This document shows positions 28,321 to 36,258 of a stretch of 64,000 bases of DNA, piece by piece. Source of the DNA: Pseudomonas nitroreducens (lineage in GTDB: Bacteria > Pseudomonadota > Gammaproteobacteria > Pseudomonadales > Pseudomonadaceae); contig NZ_JALJXP010000010.1 in NCBI RefSeq assembly GCF_024170165.1, forward strand, positions 62,001-126,000. Reading direction: 5' to 3'. The notes under the pieces are model-generated. The model ran no database searches and was not told the DNA's origin. It was given only the letters and a program-made list of their open reading frames with translations. The translations under genes and the position numbers were made by a program. The stretch's first letter is position 1. Each line of letters starts with the position of its first letter.

Positions 28321-28986
28321 ATGAATACCGCCGTGTACGCCAAGGAAGCCGTCGGCGCGAATTACGCGCTGGAATCGATGCAGTACGCCCAGGCCCGCAC
28401 CTGGGAAGCCGTGGACGCCATCGCCGCCGCGATGCGTCCCGGCCTGACCGAGCTGGAAGCCGTCGCCATCGGCAAGCAGGTCCTTGCCGACCTGGGCATG
28501 GAGCGCATCTGGCACCCGCTGCTGATCCGCTTCGGCGCCAATACCCTGAAGACCTTCAAGCAGCGCTCCGAAGGCAACCCGGTGCTGGGCGAAAACGACA
28601 TCTACTTCATCGACATGGGCGTAGTCTGGCGCGGCCATGAAGGCGATGCCGGAGCGACCTTCGTCACCGGCAACGATACTGAAATGACTGCCTGCGCAGC
28701 AGCGGCGAAGACGCTGTTCGAACGCGTCGAGGCGCGCTGGCGCGAGACCGGCTGCAGCGGCGTCGAACTCTACGACTTCGCCCACCAGCAGGCCGAATCC
28801 ATGGGCTGGAAGCTCAACCTGGACATCAAGGGCCACCGCGTCAGCGACTTCCCCCACGCCATCTACCGCGCCGGCGACCTGGGCGACTACGCCGAACATC
28901 CCAACGGCGGCCTGTGGATCCTGGAAATCCAGATCGCCCACCCGAGCAAGGACTACGGCGCCTTCTACGAAGACCTGCTGGCCTGA
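28321..28986 (+). CDS. M24 family metallopeptidase (aminopeptidase P/creatinase-like)
   Basis: 221 aa, a minimal pita-bread domain without the usual N-terminal creatinase domain. Probable metal ligands: Asp in YFIDMGVVWRGHEGDAG (two Asp), His in the GHRVSDFPH segment, and Glu in LWILEIQI. Family members cleave Xaa-Pro or related substrates with a dinuclear metal centre; some are non-peptidases. It is followed after 15 bp by the GGCT-like gene, so the two are likely co-expressed. Confidence 0.8.
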   Translation: MNTAVYAKEAVGANYALESMQYAQARTWEAVDAIAAAMRPGLTELEAVAIGKQVLADLGMERIWHPLLIRFGANTLKTFKQRSEGNPVLGENDIYFIDMGVVWRGHEGDAGATFVTGNDTEMTACAAAAKTLFERVEARWRETGCSGVELYDFAHQQAESMGWKLNLDIKGHRVSDFPHAIYRAGDLGDYAEHPNGGLWILEIQIAHPSKDYGAFYEDLLA

Positions 28987-29001
28987 CCCGGAGCCCCTGC
29001 G

Positions 29002-29343
29002 ATGACTGAACACGTACTGCTGTTCTCCTACGGCACCCTGCAGGACAAGGCCGTGCAACTGGCCAGCTTCGGCCGCGAGCTGCAGGGCCGCGCCGACGCG
29101 CTGGTGGGCTTCCGCCAGGACTGGGTGGAGATCACCGACCCGGCCGTGCTGGCCACCAGCGGCAAGACGCACCACCCCATCGTCCAGTACAGCGGCGAAG
29201 ACGCCGACCGGGTGCCCGGCAGCGTCTTCGAGATCACCCACGAGGAGCTACTGGCGGCGGACGCCTATGAGGTGTCCGATTACCAGCGGATCAACGTCCG
29301 CCTGCAGTCGGGCCTGCAGGCGTGGGTCTATGTGAAATCCTGA
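29002..29343 (+). CDS. Gamma-glutamylcyclotransferase-like (AIG2/GGCT) protein
   Basis: 113 aa. N-terminal substrate loop LFSYGTLQ and an acidic segment ITHEELLAADAYEVSDYQR with the likely catalytic Glu. The fold is that of AIG2/GGCT proteins, which release 5-oxoproline from gamma-glutamyl amines or peptides. Given the gamma-glutamyl-polyamine pathway elsewhere in the window, a gamma-glutamylamine substrate is possible but unproven. Confidence 0.82.
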   Translation: MTEHVLLFSYGTLQDKAVQLASFGRELQGRADALVGFRQDWVEITDPAVLATSGKTHHPIVQYSGEDADRVPGSVFEITHEELLAADAYEVSDYQRINVRLQSGLQAWVYVKS

Positions 29344-29424
29344 CGCAGGCGTTGTGGTGGCAAGTGCATAGCGTTTTTTGACACGCTGGTCAGAATTTTC
29401 TGAAGCCCCACGTGGAGAAAAACA

Positions 29425-29853
29425 ATGAAAGTCAGTGCACGCAACGTCTTCAAAGGCAAGGTTCGCGAAGTTCGCGCCGGCGCGGTCAACAGCGAAGTCG
29501 TCCTCGAGCTGGCGGGCGGCGAGACCCTGGTGGCCGTGGTCACCGTGGAAAGCGTCAACAGCCTGAAGCTGGCCGCCGGCGCCGAAGCCGTCGCCCTGGT
29601 CAAGGCGCCCTGGGTCATGCTGATGACCGAAGCCAGCGATATCCGCCTTTCGGCGCGCAACTGCCTGAACGGCAAGGTCGTCAGCGTCACCGACGGCGCG
29701 GTCAACGCCGAGGTGGTGATCGAGCTGGCCGGCGGCACCAAGGTCTACTCCATCGTTACCCGCGACGCCGTTAGCAAACTGGGCCTGGCCCCGGGCGCCA
29801 GCGCCACTGCGGTGATCAAGGCCTCCCACGTGATCCTCGGCGTGCCGGCCTGA
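29425..29853 (+). CDS. Molybdopterin/molybdate-binding protein with two Mop (TOBE) domains
   Basis: 142 aa made of two tandem repeats of about 70 aa, each opening with SARNxxxGKV (VSARNVFKGKVREV; LSARNCLNGKVVSV) and containing AVNxEVVxELAGG. This is the di-Mop layout of Mop/MopII and ModG-type molybdate-storage proteins. Cytoplasmic. Likely buffers molybdate or tungstate. No mod transporter is next to it. Confidence 0.9.
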   Translation: MKVSARNVFKGKVREVRAGAVNSEVVLELAGGETLVAVVTVESVNSLKLAAGAEAVALVKAPWVMLMTEASDIRLSARNCLNGKVVSVTDGAVNAEVVIELAGGTKVYSIVTRDAVSKLGLAPGASATAVIKASHVILGVPA

Positions 29854-29864
29854 CCTGCTCTCGC

Positions 29865-29918
29865 GGAGCGTCGCCCGACGCTCCCTTGCCATGGCCGATC
29901 ACGCTGATCGGCCATGGC
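29865..29918 (+). terminator. Tandem hairpins after the di-Mop gene
   Basis: GGAGCGTC (29865-29872) pairs with GACGCTCC (29877-29884). Next is a perfect 14-bp inverted repeat, GCCATGGCCGATCA (29888-29901) and TGATCGGCCATGGC (29905-29918), with a 3-nt loop. There is no T-run, so this may be a strong hairpin barrier rather than a classical terminator. Confidence 0.5.
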
Positions 29919-30132
29919 GCACCCCACCGAATGCAACGCCCCCCGGCAACGACACAGAAAGTCATCAAAAGCGGTTTGGCGCGCTGCCGGATCAGCCGTT
30001 AGGCTCGCCGGAAAGCAGCCGGAAAAATCCTTCAGACGCCTTATCACAAGCAATGTAACTGCTTGTTATATTTAACATTTAATTCACATTTCGCTTTCTA
30101 ACTTGGCGCCTTCCACCCACCGGACAGGCCCC

Positions 30133-30408
30133 ATGCGGAAGCTCATTTCTTTCCTCGCGGCACTCGGCAGCGCCGACCTCGCCTTCGCCGACGCGCAATG
30201 TACTCGCGCGGACAGATCCACCTGGCAGCAGGAATCGCTCTTCCGCTCGACCATGAAGCAGCAGGGCTACCGCATCACCAAGTTCCGCGTGACGCCGGGC
30301 AACTGCTACGAGATCTACGGCTTCAACCCGCAGAGCGACCGCGTCGAGCTGTACTTCCACCCCGTCACCTTCGCCCTGGTGAGGGCCGAGCCGGTGCTGC
30401 GACGATGA
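30133..30408 (+). CDS. Small secreted PepSY-like protein
   Basis: 91 aa. Signal peptide MRKLISFLAALGSADLAFAD, then a compact domain (WQQESLFRSTMKQQGYRITKFRVTPGNCYEIYGFNPQSDRVELYFHPVTFALVRAEP) resembling PepSY/YpeB-type inhibitor domains. Periplasmic. First gene of a four-gene operon; its stop overlaps the next start by ATGA. A preceding AT-rich block at 30030-30100, with ACATTT repeated 11 bp apart near 30074 and 30085, is probably the promoter. Confidence 0.8.
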   Translation: MRKLISFLAALGSADLAFADAQCTRADRSTWQQESLFRSTMKQQGYRITKFRVTPGNCYEIYGFNPQSDRVELYFHPVTFALVRAEPVLRR

Positions 30409-31679
30409 AGACCCTTGCCCTGCGCTCCGCCGGCGGCCTGCTGGTCGCCGCCGTGTTCGGCTTTGCCTGGTACCAGTCGCCCTCCTTCGAGGTCGCCGAC
30501 TTCGCCGTCAGCGAAGCCTCCGCGACCGCAGCCCCGGCAGACCTGACCCGGCGCTTCGCCTCCTCGGACATGCGCGACTTCGTGCACTCTGCCTCCCTTG
30601 CCACCCTGCCCGACGGCGCGCTGATGGCGGTGTGGTTCGCCGGTACCCGCGAAGGCTCCGCCGATGTGCAGATTCGCGCCGCGCAGTTCGACGCCGGCAC
30701 CCGCCAATGGTCCCCCGAGCGCGTGCTGGCCACGCGGATCGGCACCGAGCGGGCCGTGCAGAAGAACATCCGCAAGCTCGGCAACCCGGTCATCGCCCTC
30801 TCGCCGGATAACCGCCTGTGGCTGTTCTACGTCTCCGTCTCGGTGGGCGGCTGGGCCGGCAGCGCGATCAACGCCATGCACTCGGACGACCTCGGCCAGA
30901 CCTGGAGCGCGCCGCGCCAACTGGTGACCACGCCCTTCCTCAACCTCAGCACCCTGGTGCGCGGCGCACCGGTATTCCACCGCGATGGCTCCATCGGGCT
31001 GCCGGTCTACCACGAGTTCATGGGCAAGTTCGCCGAGTACCTCTACCTGAATCGCGACGGCGAGGTGCTGGACAAATTCCGCATCAGCAAGGGCAAGCAT
31101 TCGCTGCAGCCGACCGTGGTGGCACAGGATGGCCGGCAGGCGGTCGCGCTGCTGCGCTATGCCGGCGAGCAGCACCACCGTGTGCTGGCCAGCCGCACCA
31201 AGGACGCCGGGCAGACCTGGAGCGAACCGCAGCCGGTGGAACCGAGCAACCCCAACTCGTCGCTGGCCGCCGTCGGCCGCAGCAACGGCAACCTGCTGGT
31301 AGCGATGAACGACCTGGAGGACGGTCGCTTCCGCCTCACCCTCTACGAAACCGACGCACAGCTGCGCAATTGGCGGCTGGTCTCACAGCTCGACGAATCC
31401 CCCGACCCCTGGGGCGACCCGGTGCCGCCGGAAGTCTTCCGCGCACTGATCGGCGCGACCTGGGACGAAGTGGACGCGCGGCAACAGAAGACCCTGGAGC
31501 AGAACTTCCTCGCCAGCGTCAGCCAGCGCATGTGCGAGTCCGGCCAGTGCCGCTTCGAGTACGAGTACCCCTACTTCGCCCGCGACGCGGCCGGTGCCTA
31601 TCACCTGGTCTATTCGTGGAACGACACCTTCATCAAGCACGTCAGCTTCAGCGACGCCTGGGTCGAGGGCCAACCATGA
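30405..31679 (+). CDS. BNR/Asp-box sialidase-like six-bladed propeller protein, membrane-anchored or exported
   Basis: 424 aa. N-terminal hydrophobic segment (LRSAGGLLVAAVFGFAWY) followed by a propeller with two clear Asp-boxes, SDDLGQTWSAP and TKDAGQTWSEP, plus FAGTREGSADVQIRAAQF, HSLQPTVV and the C-terminal YEYPYFARDAAGAYHLVYSWNDTFIKHVSFSDAW. It resembles the exo-alpha-sialidase/BNR_2 superfamily. Whether it is a true sialidase is uncertain. Sits between the PepSY-like gene and a membrane protein, with ATGA overlaps on both sides, and probably works with the phosphotransferase-type enzyme at 32314 on a surface glycan. Confidence 0.8.
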   Translation: MKTLALRSAGGLLVAAVFGFAWYQSPSFEVADFAVSEASATAAPADLTRRFASSDMRDFVHSASLATLPDGALMAVWFAGTREGSADVQIRAAQFDAGTRQWSPERVLATRIGTERAVQKNIRKLGNPVIALSPDNRLWLFYVSVSVGGWAGSAINAMHSDDLGQTWSAPRQLVTTPFLNLSTLVRGAPVFHRDGSIGLPVYHEFMGKFAEYLYLNRDGEVLDKFRISKGKHSLQPTVVAQDGRQAVALLRYAGEQHHRVLASRTKDAGQTWSEPQPVEPSNPNSSLAAVGRSNGNLLVAMNDLEDGRFRLTLYETDAQLRNWRLVSQLDESPDPWGDPVPPEVFRALIGATWDEVDARQQKTLEQNFLASVSQRMCESGQCRFEYEYPYFARDAAGAYHLVYSWNDTFIKHVSFSDAWVEGQP

Positions 31680-32317
31680 CATTCGGACTCTGGCAGGCGC
31701 ATCTGGCGCTGGCCCTTGCGCTGTTCCTGCTCATCGCGCCCTTCGGCAGCGCCCGCCACTGGCAGGCGCTGAAGCTGGCCATGGCAACCGGGCTGACCTT
31801 CGTTCCCGTCGACGGCCTGTCGCTGGCCATGGTCGTGCGCAGCTTCACCCATGACCTAGCCAGCAGCCTGCTGGTGCTGCTCATGGGCTTAACCCTGGCG
31901 CGCTTCGGCGTGATGCAGGTTCGCGCCGTCCACCTGCGCGAGGTGCTGCTGGCCGTGGCGGTGCTGGCGCTGGTGCTCTATCCGGCCTCCCTGGGCCTGA
32001 GCTACCTGGACCCGTTCCGCTGGGGCTACGAGCCAACCTGGCTGCTGCTGGCGATGGCCGTGCTGACCCTGTTCTTCCTGCTGCGCGGCAACGGCCTCGG
32101 CGCGGCGATGCTCCTCATCGCGACCCTGGCCTACGCGTTGCGCGGTGACGGTTCCGGCAACTACTGGAACTACCTGATCGACCCGCTGCTGGCGCTCTAC
32201 GCCCTGATTTTCTGCCTGATATGGACGGGCCAGACCGTGCTGCACCGTGCCCGCACACTTCTCTCCGGCGAGCGCAGCACGCGCCACCCCATGGACTTCG
32301 CCGAGACTGATCGATGA
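31676..32317 (+). CDS. Polytopic inner-membrane protein of unknown function
   Basis: 213 aa with about six hydrophobic segments. No family recognised. Overlaps both neighbours by ATGA, so it is tightly coupled to the sialidase-like and LtaS-like genes and probably forms part of the same process. Confidence 0.75.
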   Translation: MTFGLWQAHLALALALFLLIAPFGSARHWQALKLAMATGLTFVPVDGLSLAMVVRSFTHDLASSLLVLLMGLTLARFGVMQVRAVHLREVLLAVAVLALVLYPASLGLSYLDPFRWGYEPTWLLLAMAVLTLFFLLRGNGLGAAMLLIATLAYALRGDGSGNYWNYLIDPLLALYALIFCLIWTGQTVLHRARTLLSGERSTRHPMDFAETDR

Positions 32318-34350
32318 GCTGGATTCGCTCCCGACGCCTGCACTACCTGGCCGGCATCGTCGCCGTGCTGTTCACCTTGTTCGCGCTGCTGCGCGGCGTA
32401 TTCCTGTTCGGCTTCTCCGGCCTGCCCTGGCAGGCGCTGGGGGAGAACGGCGACCTCCTGCGCACCCTCGGCATCGGCCTGCGCTTCGACCTGCGCCTGG
32501 CGCTGCTGGTCGCGCTGCCGCTGATGCTGCTGGCCTGGCTGCCGTGGTTGAACCTGCTGCGCAGCCGCGCCATGCGCTACCTTGCCCGCGCCTACCTGGC
32601 ACTCGCCGTGGGGCTGGTGCTGCTGGTCTACATCATCGACTTCGGCCATTACGCCTACCTGGGTGTGCGCATCAACGCCACGGTGCTGCGCTTCATCGAG
32701 GACGCGCAGATTTCCACCGGCATGGTCTGGCAGAGCTACCCGGTGGTCTGGATCAGCCTGGGCTGGCTGGCCTGCCTGGCGCTGACGCTCGCCGTGTTCT
32801 GCCAGCTCGAACGGCGGACACTGGATCGACCCGCCACCTCCATCCCGCGCTGGCCCGTCGCCGCCGGTTCCGCGCTGGTCACCGTGCTGGTGTTCCTCGG
32901 CTTGCTCGGCCGCGTCGACAACCTCAACCTGGAGAACCCGGTGCCGCTGCGCTGGAGCGACGCCTTCTACAGCGGCGATCCGCAGATCGCCGCGCTCGGA
33001 CTGAACCCGGTGGTGTTCCTCTACGACACGCTACGCGTCGACCCGGTCGCCTATGACGAAGCCGAGGCCCGCAAGCACTACCCGCTGATGACGAACTACC
33101 TCGGCATCGACCAGCCCGACGGGCAGGCCCTCGACTACCGCCGCCAGCAGCCCGCGCAACCAGCAGCGCTGGCCAGCGGGCGCCAGCCCAACGTGGTCTT
33201 TGTCATGCTCGAGTCCTTGGGCACCAGCGCCGTCGGCGCCTACGGCAACCCGCTGAACCCGACGCCGAACCTCGACCGCATCGCTCGCGAAGGCTGGTTC
33301 TTCCGCCACTTCTACGTGCCGGTGACCGGCACCGCGAAAACCGTCTGGGCCAGCATCACCGGCGTGCCGGACGTCACCCGCGAGCAGACCGCCACGCGCA
33401 ACCCGCTGATCTCCCGCCAGCACAGCCTGATCAACGCCCTGGACGGCTACGAGAAGTTCTACATGATCGGCGGCAACGCCGGCTGGGCCAATATCAACGC
33501 GCTGATCCAGCGCAGCATCGACGACGTGCAGCTGTACGAGGAGCGCCACTGGCAGGCGCCGCTGGTGGACGTCTGGGGCATCTCCGACCTGGACTTCTTC
33601 AAGGAAGGCACTGCGGTGCTGCGCCAGTTGCCGAAGGACCAGCCGTTCTTCGCCTACCTGCAGACCTCCGGCAACCACCGGCCCTTCACCATCCCCCGTG
33701 ACAACGACGGCTTCCAGGCCCTCGACCTGCCGCTGGAGAAGGTCCAGGCTGCCGGCTCACGCAGCCTGGAACAGTTCAACGCGGTGCGCCTGCTCGACTT
33801 CAACATCGGCAAGCTGCTGGAAATGGCCGAGCGCGACGGTTACCTGGACAACACCCTCTTCGTGTTCTTCGGCGATCACAACACGCGCATCAGCCAGATT
33901 CCGCACATGGCGCCGGGCTTCGAACAGCTCGGGCTGGAGAGCAACAACGTGCCGCTGATGATCTACGCACCGGGCCTGCTGCAGCCCCGCGTGTTCGACG
34001 AGGCCGTCGGCCTGGCCGATCTTCTGCCCACCGTGCTCGGCCTGCTCGGCAAGCCCTACGCCAACGGCGGCATGGGCCGCGACCTGCAACTCGCCGCTCC
34101 GGAAGGCGAACGCGTGGTGCCACTGGTGCTGCGCGAGGGCACCTTCCCGATCATTGGCGGCGTGACCCAACGCTTCCTCCTGCAGATGCAGCACGACGGC
34201 AGCTCGCCGACTCTGCACGACATCTACTCGCCCACGCCGATGGAGGACGTCGCGCAGCAACACCCGGAGGAATTCCAGCGCCTCGCCGCGCTGACCCGCG
34301 CCATGCACGAGACCTCGCGGGCGATGCTGTACCGCAACGTGCGCGAATGA
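32314..34350 (+). CDS. LTA synthase/sulfatase-type membrane enzyme (alkaline phosphatase superfamily)
   Basis: 678 aa. Five membrane helices in residues about 10-200, then a periplasmic catalytic domain from about 290. VVFVMLESLGTSAVGAYG supplies a metal-binding Glu300, FYVPVTGTAKTVWASITG the likely nucleophile Thr343, and FVFFGDHNTR the Asp-His pair. Such LtaS/OpgB/EptA relatives transfer phospho-alcohol groups (phosphoglycerol, phosphoethanolamine) to a surface polymer or lipid. Substrate unknown. It is the last gene of the operon, with an ATGA start overlap. Confidence 0.88.
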   Translation: MSWIRSRRLHYLAGIVAVLFTLFALLRGVFLFGFSGLPWQALGENGDLLRTLGIGLRFDLRLALLVALPLMLLAWLPWLNLLRSRAMRYLARAYLALAVGLVLLVYIIDFGHYAYLGVRINATVLRFIEDAQISTGMVWQSYPVVWISLGWLACLALTLAVFCQLERRTLDRPATSIPRWPVAAGSALVTVLVFLGLLGRVDNLNLENPVPLRWSDAFYSGDPQIAALGLNPVVFLYDTLRVDPVAYDEAEARKHYPLMTNYLGIDQPDGQALDYRRQQPAQPAALASGRQPNVVFVMLESLGTSAVGAYGNPLNPTPNLDRIAREGWFFRHFYVPVTGTAKTVWASITGVPDVTREQTATRNPLISRQHSLINALDGYEKFYMIGGNAGWANINALIQRSIDDVQLYEERHWQAPLVDVWGISDLDFFKEGTAVLRQLPKDQPFFAYLQTSGNHRPFTIPRDNDGFQALDLPLEKVQAAGSRSLEQFNAVRLLDFNIGKLLEMAERDGYLDNTLFVFFGDHNTRISQIPHMAPGFEQLGLESNNVPLMIYAPGLLQPRVFDEAVGLADLLPTVLGLLGKPYANGGMGRDLQLAAPEGERVVPLVLREGTFPIIGGVTQRFLLQMQHDGSSPTLHDIYSPTPMEDVAQQHPEEFQRLAALTRAMHETSRAMLYRNVRE

Positions 34351-34405
34351 AAGCTAGCTGCAGAGCGTGGGATCGTCAGGTGCGTAGGAGCGGGGGATGC
34401 CTGAA

Positions 34406-34483
34406 CGTAGGGCGCATAACCCGGGACGGGTTATCCGCCAGCCAGCCCGACGGCGGATAACGCTGCGCGTTATTCGCCCTACG
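34406..34483. repeat. Palindromic repeat (GTAGGGCGCATAAC type)
   Basis: CGTAGGGCGCATAACCCGGG at the left and GTTATTCGCCCTACG at the right, with inner TTATCCGCC/GGCGGATAA arms. Same family as 12553-12625. Confidence 0.78.
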
Positions 34484-34513
34484 TTCGAGGAAATCTGAAG
34501 CTTCACTGCAATG

Positions 34514-34540
34514 AAAAAGGGCCGCACGATGCGGCCCTTT
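34514..34540 (-). terminator. Rho-independent terminator of mntP
   Basis: On the minus strand AAAGGGCCGC pairs with GCGGCCCTTT over 10 bp and continues into TTTTTCAT. It lies 18 bp after the mntP stop. Confidence 0.88.
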
Positions 34541-34558
34541 CTTCTTCGGGTCGTCGAC

Positions 34559-35128
34559 TCAGACCGCCGACAGGTGCTCGTAGAGGATGGTCGCGCCCAC
34601 CAGCATCAGCACCACGCCGCCGATGATCTCGGCGCGCTTGCCGACCACCGCGCCCAGCACGCGGCCGAGCATGGTGCCGATGGTGACCATGGTCATGGTG
34701 GCGAGGCCAATGGCAGCTGCGGCAACCCAGATGTTCACGTCGACGAAGGCGAGGCCTACACCCACTGCCAGGGCGTCGATGCTGGTGGCCACGGCGGTCA
34801 CCGCGAGCACCCAGAAGGAATGCTGCGAGGGCTTTTCGTCTCCGCCTTCGTCGTCGTGGCGCACGCCGTTGTAGATCATGTGCAGGCCGAGCACGAGCAG
34901 CAGGCCGAAGGCAATCCAGTGGTCCCACTCGACGACATAGCTGCTGGCGGCCTGGCCGATGAACCAGCCGATCAGCGGGGTGATGGCTTCGATCACACCG
35001 AAGATCAGACCCGTGCGCAGGGCTTCGGAAAGGCGCGGCTTGTGCAGGGTCGAGCCCTTGCCGATGGCGGCGGCGAAGGCGTCGGTGGACATGGCGAAGG
35101 CCAGGAAGATCAGCGAGATGGGATTCAC
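34559..35128 (-). CDS. mntP: Manganese efflux pump MntP
   Basis: 189 aa from a GTG start at 35128 (CTGGAG ribosome site 9 nt upstream). An 11-codon longer frame starting ATG at 35161 would begin inside the riboswitch expression platform. MntP motifs: [20 protein letters not shown] and a repeat-like [21 protein letters not shown], each with an Asp inside a membrane helix that coordinates Mn2+, plus [29 protein letters not shown]. Six helices. Exports excess Mn2+. Controlled by the manganese riboswitch upstream. Confidence 0.93.
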   Translation of the reverse strand: MNPISLIFLAFAMSTDAFAAAIGKGSTLHKPRLSEALRTGLIFGVIEAITPLIGWFIGQAASSYVVEWDHWIAFGLLLVLGLHMIYNGVRHDDEGGDEKPSQHSFWVLAVTAVATSIDALAVGVGLAFVDVNIWVAAAAIGLATMTMVTIGTMLGRVLGAVVGKRAEIIGGVVLMLVGATILYEHLSAV

Positions 35129-35310
35129 GTACAACTCCAGCCGGGCACGAGACAACGACAAGACACTGCGAGCCCGGCTTGAGCGCAGTCATGTCGTTGG
35201 TCTCGCCAATCCGGTTGGATGCACTGGCCACGGCAGGTTGCCGATCATGTTGACCAGGGCGACTTCACGCAGGTGTGAAGCCAGGCTACTCCCCAAAGAG
35301 GCGGCGATCT
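35129..35310 (-). promoter_or_regulatory. yybP-ykoY manganese riboswitch upstream of mntP
   Basis: On the minus strand the hallmark TTTGGGGAGTAGC is at 35298-35284 and the partner loop element GGCGAGACCAAC near 35207-35196, as in the E. coli mntP leader. Downstream, AGCCGGGC (near 35180-35173) can pair with GCCCGGCT (near 35146-35139), placing a hairpin against the CTGGAG ribosome site. The switch thus probably acts on translation. Between here and 35659 I see only ordinary spacer and the small gene's promoter region. Confidence 0.88.
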
Positions 35311-35659
35311 TAACAGGAGTTTGTGAAGAAAGCGTCACGCCGGTCGGGTAATCGGCCCCTTGGCAACCTGCCGTTACTCATTAGCCGAACGGCATGGATT
35401 CGTTAGCTGCACTTCAGGATAGGTTGTTTTTCGCTCAACACGGCAGCGCCCGCCGTATCTTCATTTCCAGCTGTATGCCGCTGCCCGCAAGGCTTTGCCG
35501 GAACGCCACGCATCAGCGGTGAACGCACGTTGCGCCGGGCGAGCAGCGATTCGATCAATCCCAGCAGTTTTCCTCATGGGTTCGCCCGCTTACCGGTCAG
35601 TAGACTGTGGCCACTCGCGAGCAACACCCATCAGAAGTCCACTACCCGAGAATTCCTTC

Positions 35660-35875
35660 ATGAAACTGCTCTCTGCCAGTGTCCTGTCCCTTGCCGCCCT
35701 GCTCGCCAGCCAGGTGTCCATGGCCGAAGAATCGCCGCTGATGACCAACCGCCTGACCACCGCCAACTACGAGGCCATGCAGGCCAGCCGCGCGAAGACC
35801 GACGCCGAGCAACAGACCGCGCAGAATGCCCAGCCGGACGCCGAGAAGAAGGCCGGGCAGGACAAGCACTGCTGA
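35660..35875 (+). CDS. Small secreted protein, function unknown
   Basis: 71 aa. Clear signal peptide MKLLSASVLSLAALLASQVSMA, then a short hydrophilic mature part (NYEAMQASRAKTDAEQQTAQNAQPDAEKKAGQDKHC) rich in Ala/Gln/Lys with one C-terminal Cys. Likely periplasmic and helical or disordered. No family recognised with confidence. A 10-bp hairpin follows. Confidence 0.7.
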   Translation: MKLLSASVLSLAALLASQVSMAEESPLMTNRLTTANYEAMQASRAKTDAEQQTAQNAQPDAEKKAGQDKHC

Positions 35876-35886
35876 TACCGCTGTAC

Positions 35887-35912
35887 ACCGGGAGCGCGCC
35901 GCCGCTCCCGGT
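35887..35912 (+). terminator. Hairpin after the small secreted protein gene
   Basis: ACCGGGAGCG (35887-35896) pairs perfectly with CGCTCCCGGT (35903-35912). No T-run follows. The stretch from here to 36186 shows no gene; it includes an AT-rich region near 36040-36075 that may be a promoter. Confidence 0.5.
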
Positions 35913-36186
35913 TCCTGCCGTTCCCGCGTCTTACCTGCCCTCCGCCCAGCCTGATCGTTGGCACGCCCGCTCCTGTACGGGCAATCCCCTGCCTGCCCTG
36001 GCATCATTCCGGCTACCACCCCACAAACATCAGCCCTAATTGATGTCAGCCCAATCAAATATGAATTTTTCCTGATGCGGCAGCGCCCTACTCTGGCTCC
36101 GCGCTGCACTGACAGCGCCAGCTACTCAGCCGTCCTCTAGAGACGCGGGTTCTCGATAACAACTCCAACTGCCCCGAGGATCTCCC

Positions 36187-36258
36187 ATGCGCCTTCGCCC
36201 GCTCATGCCTGGCCGTGAATCCCCCTTTTCCCTGAACACCGGAGGCCGGCATGTCTGA
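36187..36258 (+). CDS. Possible 23-residue upstream leader ORF of the permease gene
   Basis: ATG at 36187 preceded by GAGGATC; 24 codons end in TGA at 36256-36258, which overlaps the permease start codon region in another frame. Position and overlap suggest translational coupling. Coding status is unproven. Confidence 0.3.
   Translation: MRLRPLMPGRESPFSLNTGGRHV

Noticed and set aside
29378-29400. Promoter for the di-Mop gene at TTGACA (29378-29383)
   Set aside because: The -35 is perfect, but no acceptable -10 occurs at 16-18 bp; left unannotated.
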